A program made the position numbers and the translations under genes. From Skermanella pratensis (GTDB lineage: Bacteria; Pseudomonadota; Alphaproteobacteria; Azospirillales; Azospirillaceae): 64,000 nt of DNA. The first letter of the stretch is position 1; each line of letters begins with the position of its first letter. The stretch lies in assembly GCF_008843145.1 (NCBI RefSeq), contig NZ_CP030265.1:2280001-2344000 (forward strand). The letters run 5' to 3'. Below, piece by piece: positions 26,751-35,475 of this stretch. Below the pieces are notes generated by a model. It ran no database searches and was not told where the DNA came from. It saw nothing but the letters and a program-made list of their open reading frames with translations.

Positions 26751-28162
26751 GCGATGTGCTGGGGCCTGACGAGGAGCGGTTCCGCGCTCTCGTCGACAGC
26801 GCCCCGGTCCTGATCTGGATGTCCGAGACTGCCGGGCGCGGCATCTATTTCAACCGCGCCTGGCTCGACTTCACCGGACGCCCGCTCGAGAGGGAGGTCG
26901 GAGAAGGCTGGCTGGAAATCCTCCATCCCGACGATCGCGGGCAACTGGATGCGGCGTTGGAGGCTTTCCACGCCCGGCGCCCGTTCCAGATCCAGTTCCG
27001 CCTGCACCGGCGGGACGGTGTCTGGCGCTGGATGCTGAACACCGGAAAGCCGCGCTTTACGCCGGAGGGTATTTTCGCCGGCTATACCGGCAGTTGCGTC
27101 GACATCACCGAACGTTTCGAGGCGGAGGAAGAGGCGCGACGCCAGCTCCGGCTCATGCGGACGATCACCGACAACGCCGCGGAGGCGCTGTTCCTGATGG
27201 ACGGGCAGCGTCGGGTTTCGTTCGTCAACCCGGCGGCCGAGCGCATGTTCGGCTGGCCGGCCGAGGAACTGGCCGGCAGGGACCTGCACGATGCCTTGCA
27301 CTACCGGTATCCGGACGGCCGGCCGTTTCCCATAGAGGAATGTCCGCTCAACGGGATCCTCTCGACCCGCAGCACGCTCCGTGAACACGAGGACGTCTTC
27401 TTCCGGCGCGACGGCTCCAGGGTCGACGTGCTGTGTTCCGTGGCGCCGATCGTGAGCGGCGACAAGGTCGACGGCGCTGTTCTCGTCGTCCATGACATCA
27501 CCGAGCAGAAGCGTGTCGAGGCCAGCATCCTGCAAGCCAACAAGGAACTGGTGGCGGCGTTGAACGAGCGGGAGATCCTGCTGAAGGAGGTTCACCACCG
27601 CGTCAAGAACAACCTGCAGGTAGTGGTCAGCCTGCTGCGGCTGCAGGCGAGCCGCCTGCGCGACGAGACCGGGGTCGATGCCCTGCGCGAAAGCCTGAAC
27701 CGCGTCTCGGCGATGAGCACGATCCACGAACTGCTCTACCGATCGACGACCCTGGCCGACATCGATTTCGCCGAGGTGCTGCGGACACTGACCGCCAATC
27801 TCCAGGATGCCTACAACCTGCCGGAGGAGCAGGTGGCCAGCGTGGTGGAGGCTGCCGAGCCCGTGCCGGTCAGCATGGATGCCGCCGTGCCCCTGGCGCT
27901 GATCGCCAACGAATTGATCTCAAACGCTTTCAAGCACGCGTTCCCGAACGGCGCCACCGGCGAGGTCAGGGTCAGCCTGTCGCGCGAGGACGGTGCCGTG
28001 GTGCTGCGGGTGGCCGATACAGGACCCGGCTTCAGTCCGCCGCCGCGCCGGTCCAGCCTCGGCATCATGCTGGTCGACCGCCTGGTCCGGCAGATCTCCG
28101 GCAAGCTCGACCTGGAGCCGCCGCCCGGAACGCGCTACCGTCTGAAGTTCTCGCTGGAATGA
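26747..28162 (+). CDS. PAS-PAS HisKA_2 sensor histidine kinase
   Basis: 471 residues, soluble. Two PAS domains (about 10-125 and 140-265) precede a HisKA_2 box KEVHHRVKNNLQVVVSLLRLQ with His283-His284 and a compact ATPase (NELISNAFKHAF, DTGPGFSPPP). HisKA_2 kinases typically talk to light, redox or stress circuits, often with stand-alone or PhyR-type regulators; PhyR is encoded at 44465. ATGA overlap with glgX couples its translation to the debranching enzyme. No partner regulator is adjacent. Confidence 0.87.
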   Translation: MSDVLGPDEERFRALVDSAPVLIWMSETAGRGIYFNRAWLDFTGRPLEREVGEGWLEILHPDDRGQLDAALEAFHARRPFQIQFRLHRRDGVWRWMLNTGKPRFTPEGIFAGYTGSCVDITERFEAEEEARRQLRLMRTITDNAAEALFLMDGQRRVSFVNPAAERMFGWPAEELAGRDLHDALHYRYPDGRPFPIEECPLNGILSTRSTLREHEDVFFRRDGSRVDVLCSVAPIVSGDKVDGAVLVVHDITEQKRVEASILQANKELVAALNEREILLKEVHHRVKNNLQVVVSLLRLQASRLRDETGVDALRESLNRVSAMSTIHELLYRSTTLADIDFAEVLRTLTANLQDAYNLPEEQVASVVEAAEPVPVSMDAAVPLALIANELISNAFKHAFPNGATGEVRVSLSREDGAVVLRVADTGPGFSPPPRRSSLGIMLVDRLVRQISGKLDLEPPPGTRYRLKFSLE

Positions 28163-28223
28163 CCCGGGATGTTTCTGACTGTCGGGCGGGCACGCGGGTC
28201 GATCTCTCAGCGGGGTGGTAACC

Positions 28224-28721
28224 ATGGCCGATAACGAACAGCCGCCGCATTCCGGCGACGGGGAATGGCAGTTCGGCACCGTCGCCGGTTCGGCCGGGGA
28301 ACGGCGCGATTTCCGGATAACGCTCGGGCTGCGGGAGGGGTGGAGCCGGTCCGGCAGGATCTACGACATCGAGCAGGCGGTCCGGGTCGCCCATGACTGG
28401 ATGAAGCGCCGCGCCGATGCCGGGCAACCGTTCCTGTCCGGAATGTTCACCCGCGGCGAGGTTGTCTATGCCTGGCCGGGTGCCGGTGATGCCGGAGGCA
28501 AAGGCGGCGCCGGCAGCGACCGGGAGCCGGTGGCGATCTTCACGGGCGAAGCCCTGCCGCTCTACAGCGGCGATCTGGACGACGAGTCGATCTGCGCCCT
28601 GCTCAACGACCTTGCTTCCGAGATGGGGCGGGTGCTCGCGCAGGAGGATCTCCACCTCGCCTACAAGGACCGCGCCTGGGTGCTGCGCCGGGTGCGGAAC
28701 CGGGGCGGCGACCGGGGATAG
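28224..28721 (+). CDS. Hypothetical protein of about 165 residues
   Basis: I do not recognise this gene. The protein is soluble, with DFRITLGLREGWSRSGRIYDIEQAVRVAHDWMKRRADAGQPFLSGMFTRGEVVYAWP and a Gly/Asp loop (GDAGGKGGAGSD) in the middle, then LYSGDLDDESICALLNDLASEMGRVLAQEDLHLAYKDRAWVLRR. ATG 28224 follows GGGGTGG; a GTG at 28215 is an alternative start. It lies between the kinase gene and trkH on the same strand. Consistent codon use supports it being real. Confidence 0.65.
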   Translation: MADNEQPPHSGDGEWQFGTVAGSAGERRDFRITLGLREGWSRSGRIYDIEQAVRVAHDWMKRRADAGQPFLSGMFTRGEVVYAWPGAGDAGGKGGAGSDREPVAIFTGEALPLYSGDLDDESICALLNDLASEMGRVLAQEDLHLAYKDRAWVLRRVRNRGGDRG

Positions 28722-28837
28722 CGATTGGCGCCCGGCGACAATTTGCGGCATCCGAAGCGGTCTTTACAAGGAACTGAAGGCGTGATGCATTGGCGTCGCG
28801 TGACAGGCATGCGGATCGGCAGGAGAATTGAAACTTG

Positions 28838-30292
28838 ATGGCCGCACTTGACGTTCGGCCCGTCTTCTACGTGATCGGCAGCCTCATCACCATCCTGGCA
28901 GTCGCCATGCTGGCCCCGATGCTGGTCGACCTTGCCGCCGGAAGCTCGGACTGGAAAGTATTCGGCACCGCCTCGGCTTTGACGCTGTTCTTCGGCGTCC
29001 TGCTGTTGCTGACCAACTGGACGCCGGCCATAACGCTGAATCTCAGGCAGACCTTTCTCCTGACGACTCTGAGCTGGGTGATCGTCTGCCTGTTCTCGGC
29101 ACTTCCCTTCATGTTCTCGGTCATCAACCTGAGTGCGACCGACGCCTATTTCGAGGCGATGTCCGGACTGACCACGACGGGTTCGACGGTGATCGCCGGT
29201 CTGGATACCCTGCCGCCGGGATTGCTGCTGTGGCGGGCGCTGACTCAGTGGCTGGGCGGCATAGGCATCGTCGCCATGGGTATCGCCATCCTGCCGTTCC
29301 TGAGGGTCGGCGGCATGCAGCTGTTCCGGTCCGAGTCGTCGGACCGGTCCGACAAGGTGGTGGCGCGGGCGTCCGACTTGGCGATCTGGCTCGGCTGGGT
29401 CTACCTGACATTGACGGTCATGACCACCGTTGCCCTGCGGTTCAGCGGCATGACGGCGTTCGACGCGGTGACGCATGCGATGGCGGCGGTTTCCACCGGC
29501 GGTTTCTCGACCCGAGATCCCTCGATCACCGCGTGGGAGAGCGATTCCATCGAGTGGGTGCTGGTCGTCGCCATGACTGCCGGCGGCATGCCTTTCGTCC
29601 GGTTCCTCAGCTTCGCCAGGGGGGATGCCGGTGCCCTGTGGCGGGATACGCAGGTGCGCTGGTACATCGGCTTCCTGGCCGTCGTCTCGGTCGTGATGGG
29701 CACGTGGTTGTCCCTGCGGGAAGACTTGAGCTGGTACGACGGGATCAGGCTCGCGACATTCAACGTGGTTTCGGTGGTTACCACGACGGGCTTCGCGTCG
29801 GCCGACTACAACAGCTGGGGACCACTCGCGATCGCCGCCTTCCTGGTGCTGACCCTGGTCGGCGGATGCACCGGCTCGACTTCCGGCGGCATCAAGATCT
29901 TCCGGTTCGAGATCCTGTTCCTGGTACTGAAGAAGCAGCTTATCCGGCTCTACAGCCCCCACCGCGTCATGCCGATGACCTACAATGAAAAGATCGTCGA
30001 CAGCGACATCATGCTGTCGGTGATGAGCTTCGGCTTCATGTTCATGGCCCTGCTGCTGATCTTCACCATCGCGCTGGGAGCCGCGGGGCTGGACCTCATC
30101 ACCGGCCTGTCCGGCGCCGCCACGGCGCTGGCCAATGTCGGCCCCGGCCTGGGGCCGATCATCGGGCCTGTCGGCAACTTCGCTCCCCTGCCGGACAGCG
30201 CCAAATGGATCCTGACCGCCGGGATGCTGCTGGGGCGGCTGGAGTTCTTTACCGTGATCGTCCTGATGAACCCCAACTTCTGGCGCGGCTGA
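28838..30292 (+). CDS. trkH: Potassium uptake protein TrkH/TrkG
   Basis: 484 residues with four repeats of the membrane-pore-membrane unit. The four selectivity-filter loops are visible as TTTGSTV, STGGFST, TTTGFAS and ANVGPGLGP, with GCTGSTSGGIKIFR after the third. Trk pores take up K+ with the cytoplasmic NAD-binding TrkA, which is not in the window. A short AGGAG lies 13 bases before the ATG; a TTG immediately upstream is an alternative start. Stands alone on the forward strand. Confidence 0.93.
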   Translation: MAALDVRPVFYVIGSLITILAVAMLAPMLVDLAAGSSDWKVFGTASALTLFFGVLLLLTNWTPAITLNLRQTFLLTTLSWVIVCLFSALPFMFSVINLSATDAYFEAMSGLTTTGSTVIAGLDTLPPGLLLWRALTQWLGGIGIVAMGIAILPFLRVGGMQLFRSESSDRSDKVVARASDLAIWLGWVYLTLTVMTTVALRFSGMTAFDAVTHAMAAVSTGGFSTRDPSITAWESDSIEWVLVVAMTAGGMPFVRFLSFARGDAGALWRDTQVRWYIGFLAVVSVVMGTWLSLREDLSWYDGIRLATFNVVSVVTTTGFASADYNSWGPLAIAAFLVLTLVGGCTGSTSGGIKIFRFEILFLVLKKQLIRLYSPHRVMPMTYNEKIVDSDIMLSVMSFGFMFMALLLIFTIALGAAGLDLITGLSGAATALANVGPGLGPIIGPVGNFAPLPDSAKWILTAGMLLGRLEFFTVIVLMNPNFWRG

Positions 30293-30299
30293 ACCGCCG

Positions 30300-31658
30300 T
30301 CAAGGCGCCGCCATCGCTTTCTGGCCAAGCCCCTCCAGGGCCCGGGAGCCACGAGTCAGCAGCATGTCGGCCCGGCTGGAGCCGCCGACCAGCTCGATCA
30401 TCCGGATAGCCCCGAACAGGCGCGATCCCGCCAGCACCGCCTCGGCATGCCGCGTGTCGCCCGACTCGAGTTGCAGGATCAGGGAACCGGCGCTGCGCTC
30501 CAGCTCCTCCTCGATCATCTTCAGCGTGCTCTCGACCATGCCGCCCAGCCCCAGCGGCGCTGCGATGCGGGTACATCGGCGCAGCGCGCGGGCATGGTCC
30601 TCGGCTTGCTGGAGCCGTTCCGTCGTCAATTCCCCTTCCAGGGCCGCCGGCAGGATCCGGCCGGGGGCGGCGTCGATCACGCCGGACTGGATCAGTCCGC
30701 GCACCGCGCCGCGCACCGTCTGGAGGCGGCTGGCGACGGAGTCGTCGTAGGCCGAGTCGAGCGCACTGCCGGCAGAGATCAGGCCGTCGATCAGGCTTTC
30801 CGCCAGGGCGACCGCATCGCCCGGCCGCGCTGCCAGGGTCGCGTCCCCCGTCAGGTGGTGCGACCGCTCCTCCAGGTTTCTGACGACCATCGATCCTAGC
30901 CGGGCGATGATCAGCGGCTTCTGCGCCCGGGCATGCTTCCCGAAATCCACGTCCTCCAGGCGCTGGAGCAGTGAAGCCGGATTGGCGAGCCGGCCGGCGA
31001 CCACCAGCAGGATCTGGAACGGCCGGCCCGGGTCTGTCCTGGCGACCCTCTGGACCTGATGCTCGATCACCGCGATGTCGGTTGCCGACAGATAGGCGAT
31101 CGGCTTTTCCGGCAGCAGCGGCTTCAGCTCCTCGATCGCTTCCGCGCTGTCGAGGAAGGGCATCACCGATTCGACGTCACGGCGCAGGATGGTCGCGGGA
31201 ATGTCGCCGGCCGGGGGTTCGGGCAGGTCGAGGCGGCGTTTCAGCACCTCCGCGGCAGCCCGCCACAATTGCCGGCCGATGGCCTGCTGCCCCGCCGTGT
31301 CGCCCGGTTCGGTCGCGGCGCTGTTCTGCTGCAGCAGGTTCAACAGTTTCGGGTCGATGCCGTTTTCCACGATCCGCCAGATCGGGATGATCGCGCGCCG
31401 CTGGACCCCACCGATGGTGCCGGCCCGGCCGCCGCCGTCCAGCACGTCCTCGAAGGGCAGGCACATCAGGCGAGTCAGGGTCGGGCGCCGCTGGGGGCGG
31501 ACCTGGGTAAGGCGCGGGCGGATGGTTGCCAGCGTATCCTCGACCTCCGGTCGCTCCCGGACCTGCTCCAGCAGCTTCACGATCTCCCGGAACTTCGCGG
31601 CAGGCACGTCGAGCAGCCGCTTCTCCAGATCCTTCAGGTCGGTCTTCTGGCTAGTCAT
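30300..31658 (-). CDS. Unknown protein, third gene of a conserved-looking three-gene operon
   Basis: 452 residues, almost entirely helical, no membrane segment or signal peptide, no motif I recognise. The start (MTSQKTDLKDLEKRLLDVPAAKFREIVKLLEQVRERPEVEDTLATIRPRL) looks like coiled coil. A notable segment is RLMCLPFEDVLDGGG...RRAIIPIWRIVENGIDPKLLNLL. The later half contains many charged helices (ERLQQAEDHARALRRC). Its ATG overlaps the stop of the 208-residue gene by four bases, so the pair is translationally coupled. Together with the two genes upstream it forms an operon downstream of trpE(G). Function unknown. Confidence 0.75.
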   Translation of the reverse strand: MTSQKTDLKDLEKRLLDVPAAKFREIVKLLEQVRERPEVEDTLATIRPRLTQVRPQRRPTLTRLMCLPFEDVLDGGGRAGTIGGVQRRAIIPIWRIVENGIDPKLLNLLQQNSAATEPGDTAGQQAIGRQLWRAAAEVLKRRLDLPEPPAGDIPATILRRDVESVMPFLDSAEAIEELKPLLPEKPIAYLSATDIAVIEHQVQRVARTDPGRPFQILLVVAGRLANPASLLQRLEDVDFGKHARAQKPLIIARLGSMVVRNLEERSHHLTGDATLAARPGDAVALAESLIDGLISAGSALDSAYDDSVASRLQTVRGAVRGLIQSGVIDAAPGRILPAALEGELTTERLQQAEDHARALRRCTRIAAPLGLGGMVESTLKMIEEELERSAGSLILQLESGDTRHAEAVLAGSRLFGAIRMIELVGGSSRADMLLTRGSRALEGLGQKAMAAP

Positions 31659-32281
31659 GCCGCCTTCGCCTTGACCCGCTCGATGCGCTGGATCAGTTCC
31701 AGATCCCGTTCGCCGGTCCGCCAGTCTTCATAGGGGCGGACCGTCCGGCGCTGGGACCGCGCGACCCTGACCTTTTCGGCATGAAGGTCGGTGGTCGCTT
31801 CCCGCGTCGGAACCAGCGGCAGGACGCGGAAGATGTCCTCCATCGCCTCGCACTGCTCCTGCCGTTCCTTTCCCTCGGATTCGGCCCAGCAGGCCACCAC
31901 GTAGTCCCACCCGTCGAGCAGCCAGGCAAGCCGGATCGACAGGTCGCGGATATGCGGCATCTCCCGGTGCCAATGGGATAGCAGCGGACCGATGTCCTTC
32001 AGCTTACCGTTGAACGCGGCGAGCACTTCGCGGCCGAGATCGATGGTCAGGCCCGCGACGTCGGCGCAGAACCGGCCGACCGGCGCGCTCTCCTCCGGAG
32101 CGGTCCGAGACCATTCCGCCATCTTGTCCCGGCAGGCCGACAGGTCGGCGACGCGGCGGCGGAGCCGTCCCGGCTTGGGCGCCCGTTCCAGGCCGATCGG
32201 GCAGATCGCGTCGCTGAGCTCCTCGACGCGGGCGAACAGTTCCGTCGGGGTCAACTTCAGGCTGGCCGCCGCCCGCGCCAT
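31655..32281 (-). CDS. Unknown protein, second gene of the three-gene operon
   Basis: 208 residues, helical and rich in Trp and charged residues, with no recognised domain. A distinctive part is LSHWHREMPHIRDLSIRLAWLLDGWDYVVACWAESEGKERQEQCEAMEDIFRVLPLVP. The start codon shares a base with the stop of the 159-residue gene (TGATG) and its stop overlaps the next start (ATGA): a fully coupled trio whose products probably act together in one complex. Cytoplasmic by sequence. No function can be assigned. Confidence 0.75.
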   Translation of the reverse strand: MARAAASLKLTPTELFARVEELSDAICPIGLERAPKPGRLRRRVADLSACRDKMAEWSRTAPEESAPVGRFCADVAGLTIDLGREVLAAFNGKLKDIGPLLSHWHREMPHIRDLSIRLAWLLDGWDYVVACWAESEGKERQEQCEAMEDIFRVLPLVPTREATTDLHAEKVRVARSQRRTVRPYEDWRTGERDLELIQRIERVKAKAA

Positions 32282-32760
32282 CAGTCCCGTGCCAGCAGCT
32301 GCCCCCGCTCGGTATCCAGGCCCGCGGTCAGGATGTCCGCGCTGTCCAGGCCGACCGCTTCCAGGATGCCGACGATCAGCATGTAGTTCGCCAGGGTCCG
32401 GTGATTCTCGTCCTCCCGGAGAGCGGCATCGGCAGCCGCCGCGGCGGGAGGGCCGGCAAGACCGGTCCGCGCCACCCGCAACGACGCGGCCCGGACCTCG
32501 TTGGGCGAACAGACCGGCTCCTTGACGATCAGGCGGTGGAGGCAGCGGTCATGCACCGTCATCGACACCATTTCCGGTACCGCCTTCCAGGGAATGACAT
32601 AGATGCCCTTCCCGGCTGAAAAGCTCGGCACCAGCACCTCCAGCCTGTCCCGATCGTCCTTCCTGATACGGGTCTGGGACAGCATCGGTGTGGTGAAGGA
32701 AACCGCCGTGCCCCGTTCCTCGAAGGTCGACGGGGCGAATTGTACCGCCTGCCTGCTCAC
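32281..32760 (-). CDS. Unknown protein, first gene of the three-gene operon
   Basis: 159 residues, cytoplasmic, no recognised family. The middle (RLEVLVPSFSAGKGIYVIPWKAVPEMVSMTVHDRCLHRLIVKEPVCSPNEVRAASLRVART) looks like a small mixed alpha/beta domain, followed by an alanine-rich linker and a helical tail LANYMLIVGILEAVGLDSADILTAGL. Begins 77 bases after the trpE(G) stop on the same strand, so read-through from the tryptophan-controlled transcript is possible. Confidence 0.72.
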   Translation of the reverse strand: MSRQAVQFAPSTFEERGTAVSFTTPMLSQTRIRKDDRDRLEVLVPSFSAGKGIYVIPWKAVPEMVSMTVHDRCLHRLIVKEPVCSPNEVRAASLRVARTGLAGPPAAAAADAALREDENHRTLANYMLIVGILEAVGLDSADILTAGLDTERGQLLARD

Positions 32761-32837
32761 GTCGTAGATCCTGCCTGGGCCGATCTTTCGGGATATGGAA
32801 CGGATGGCGGGGACGGTCCCGCCGCCGCGGTGCTCCG

Positions 32838-35081
32838 TCAGACTGTACAGGCCAATGTTTCCTCTAGTCCAGAAGAGGTAGGCCCATTGGCCGAATTTTC
32901 GTCCGGGTGTTGCCCGTCTGCGGACATGCCTTCGACCACCGCGCGGATCAGGCGGAGCCCCAAGTCGTCCTCGACCGACAGAACCGACTCCGGGTGGAAC
33001 TGGACGGCGGCGAGGGGAAGGCGCCGGTGCTCGATCGCCATGACGACGCCGTCCTCGCTGACCGCGGTCACTTCAAGATCCCCGGGGAGGGAGGCCCGCT
33101 CGGCGAACAGGGAATGATAGCGCCCGACGCCGAACCCGGTCGGCATTCCGGCGAACAGCCGCCCGCCGGTCACCCGGACGCGCGACGGCTTGCCGTGCAT
33201 CGGCTGGTCCAGCACACCGAGTCGCCCGCCGAAATGCTCCACCATCCCCTGCAAGCCCAGGCAGACCCCGAACACCGGCACGCCCAGCTCCAACGCCATG
33301 CCGAGGGTCGCGGAAACGTCGAAGTCCGCCGGCCTGCCGGGGCCGGGGGACAGCACCAGCAGGTCGGGGCGGTGTGCGGCCATGCCCGCCCGCGCGGCGT
33401 CGGCGCGCAGGGTCGTCACCTCGGCGCCGGTCTGCCGGAAGTAGTTGCCCAGGGTGTGGACGAAGCTGTCATCGTGGTCCACGAGCAGGATCCGCTTGCC
33501 GACGCCCGGCCGGGTCGCCGGAGCGCCGGCGGGGCCGGCTTCGCCGTCCGTCCGCCGGATGGCGTCGAACAGGGCCGAGCCTTTCAGTCGGCATTCGGCG
33601 TCCTCGGCCCGGGGATCGCTGTCAAACAGCAGCGTGGCGCCGACCCTGACCTCGGCGATCCCGCGGCGGAGCCGGATCGTGCGCAGCGTCAGCCCGGTGT
33701 TCATGCCGCCGTCGAAGGTCAGGCAGCCGATCGCGCCGCCGTACCACCGGCGGGGGGACTTCTCGATGTCCTCGACGAACTGCATGGCCCGCCGCTTCGG
33801 CGCGCCGGTCACCGTGACCGCCCAGGTATGGCTGAGGAAACCGTCAAGCGCGTCGAACCCCTCGCACAGCATTCCTTCCACGTGGTCCACCGTATGGATC
33901 AGCCTGGAATACAGCTCGACCTGGCGGCGGCCGATCACCCGCACCGAGCCGGGCTCGCAGATCCGCGACTTGTCGTTGCGGTCCACGTCGGTGCACATGG
34001 TCAGCTCGGCCGCATCCTTGGCGGAATTCAGCAGGGTCAGGATCTGCGCGGCGTCGCCGATCGGATCGGCGCCCCGCGCGATGGTGCCGGAGATCGGGCA
34101 GGTCTCGATCCGGCGACCCTCGACGCGGACATACATTTCCGGCGACGCCGATACCAGGAACTCGCCGTCGCCCAGGTTGACCAGCGCGCCGTAGGGCGAC
34201 GGGTTGGCCCGGCGCAGCCGGCGGAACAGGGTGGCCGGACCGCTGGTCGAGGGCTCCGCGAAGACTTGGCTCAGCACCGTTTCGAACAGGTCGCCCCGCT
34301 TGAAGGCTTCACGCGCCCGCTCCACCGCAGCCGCATAGTCGCCCGGCTCGTGGTCGCATGCGGGCGGTCCGGCGGTACCGACCGGCGGCACGCCGTCGTA
34401 GGGGCAGGGGGCGGTCGCCCGGGCCAGCCCGTGGGTCCGCTCGCCCGCCGCGGCGAACTCGTAATGGTGGATCGTCGCCGTGGCCGTGACATGGTCGACC
34501 ACCAGCACCTCGTCGGGCAGGTACAGCACCATGTCGCGCTGGTCGCAGGCCCGCTCCAGCCGGCGCCGGATCGGCTCGAACTGGAAAGCCAGGTCATACC
34601 CGAAGGCGCCGTAAAGGCCGAGCCTGCGGTCCTCCGCCGACTCGAACAGGCGGGATACCGCCCGCAGCACCGAGAAGACGGAAGGTTGCCGGCTCCGTTC
34701 CTCCTCGGGGAAACCCGGCGCCGCCTCCCGCACCCGGCACTGGATCAGGCCGGGCGCGACTTCCAGCCGCTCCAGGGCTTGCAGATCCGCCAGGGCCTCG
34801 GCGATGGCGCGGACGAGCACCCGGCCGCGCGGGTTCAACGCCTCGATCCGGACATGGCGGTCGCGGGCGGTCAGCATCACCGGAGGGTCGACGAACCCCA
34901 GGTCCCACCGGGTATAGCGGCCGGGATAGTCGAAGCTGGACGACAGCAGCACGCCGCGCCGCCGTTCCAGCGCGTCCACCACAGGTTCGACGGCGCCCTC
35001 GTAGGGCTGCGGGATCAGCCGGCGCTCGACGTGGATGCCGCCGCGCGTGCGATAGGCGAGGGATTTCGGAGGCTCTGTCAT
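32838..35081 (-). CDS. trpE(G): Fused anthranilate synthase TrpE(G)
   Basis: 747 residues joining both subunits of anthranilate synthase, as in Azospirillum and rhizobia. Residues about 1-520 are TrpE (chorismate to anthranilate; LLSSSFDYPGRYTRWD near the feedback site, DVDRNDKSRICEPGSV and GAPKRRAMQ). About 535-747 are the TrpG glutamine amidotransferase, with nucleophile Cys in VFGVCLGLQG and the catalytic HPE in AVQFHPESVLS. The ATG at 35081 follows AAGGAAA; the frame stays open to 35219 but that part is the attenuator RNA. Expression is controlled by the leader at 35170-35292. Confidence 0.94.
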   Translation of the reverse strand: MTEPPKSLAYRTRGGIHVERRLIPQPYEGAVEPVVDALERRRGVLLSSSFDYPGRYTRWDLGFVDPPVMLTARDRHVRIEALNPRGRVLVRAIAEALADLQALERLEVAPGLIQCRVREAAPGFPEEERSRQPSVFSVLRAVSRLFESAEDRRLGLYGAFGYDLAFQFEPIRRRLERACDQRDMVLYLPDEVLVVDHVTATATIHHYEFAAAGERTHGLARATAPCPYDGVPPVGTAGPPACDHEPGDYAAAVERAREAFKRGDLFETVLSQVFAEPSTSGPATLFRRLRRANPSPYGALVNLGDGEFLVSASPEMYVRVEGRRIETCPISGTIARGADPIGDAAQILTLLNSAKDAAELTMCTDVDRNDKSRICEPGSVRVIGRRQVELYSRLIHTVDHVEGMLCEGFDALDGFLSHTWAVTVTGAPKRRAMQFVEDIEKSPRRWYGGAIGCLTFDGGMNTGLTLRTIRLRRGIAEVRVGATLLFDSDPRAEDAECRLKGSALFDAIRRTDGEAGPAGAPATRPGVGKRILLVDHDDSFVHTLGNYFRQTGAEVTTLRADAARAGMAAHRPDLLVLSPGPGRPADFDVSATLGMALELGVPVFGVCLGLQGMVEHFGGRLGVLDQPMHGKPSRVRVTGGRLFAGMPTGFGVGRYHSLFAERASLPGDLEVTAVSEDGVVMAIEHRRLPLAAVQFHPESVLSVEDDLGLRLIRAVVEGMSADGQHPDENSANGPTSSGLEETLACTV

Positions 35082-35169
35082 GGTCGTGGTTTCCTTCGGG
35101 TCTCGCGATTCCAGGTGCCGCGACGGAGACCGAACGGAAATACCACGTCCTTTTCTCGGAAAAGACGAA

Positions 35170-35241
35170 GGCCGCCCGGAACCCGTGGCGGCCTCGATGT
35201 CGATCACAGCGATCGTCAACGCGTGAGGGTTGGCCGCCCGG
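35170..35241 (-). promoter_or_regulatory. Tryptophan attenuator upstream of trpE(G)
   Basis: Reverse-strand transcript downstream of the Trp-rich leader. Segment 2 (CCGGGCGGCC, 35232-35241) can pair with segment 1 (GGCCCG at the end of the leader peptide, before its TAA) or with segment 3 (GGCCGCC, 35187-35193). Segment 3 can instead pair with segment 4 (GGCGGCC, 35170-35176), giving a G/C terminator followed by a T-rich tract with a TTTT run. This is the standard 1:2 / 2:3 / 3:4 choice of ribosome-mediated attenuation. Confidence 0.82.
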
Positions 35242-35292
35242 TTACACGGGCCACCACCAACGCTGCGCTGCTGCGACGATGAAGCTGTTCAT
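35242..35292 (-). CDS. trpL: trp leader peptide with three consecutive Trp codons
   Basis: A 16-codon reading frame on the reverse strand, MNSFIVAAAQRWWWPV then TAA. Three tandem TGG codons near the end are the hallmark of a tryptophan leader peptide: when charged tRNA-Trp is scarce, the ribosome stalls on them and the anti-terminator forms. It lies about 160 bases before trpE(G) and directly precedes the attenuator hairpins. Comparable WWW leaders are known for rhizobial and Azospirillum trpE(G). Confidence 0.9.
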   Translation of the reverse strand: MNSFIVAAAQRWWWPV

Positions 35293-35475
35293 GCGGACGA
35301 CGGTGCCACGCCGCCCCTGGGCCGGTCAAGCGCCATTCCGCCGCTGCCCGAAAGGCGCCGGGCCAGCGTGCCGCATCGACAGGATCCCATTGCGACGGTA
35401 ACCGCTGGCCATCGTTCACCCGGCGCGGCGCTTTCGCGATCATCGCCCCCCATACCAGCACCGGACGCCCCAGAC

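Noticed and set aside
35082..35219. 46-codon N-terminal extension of trpE(G)
   Set aside because: It would translate the attenuator hairpins; the ATG at 35081 has a ribosome-binding site and matches homologous starts.
35340..35475. Possible sigma-54 promoter for cowN (GG-N10-GC near 35360)
   Set aside because: Only the GG/GC skeleton matches and no NifA site (TGT-N10-ACA) was found; too weak in GC-rich DNA.
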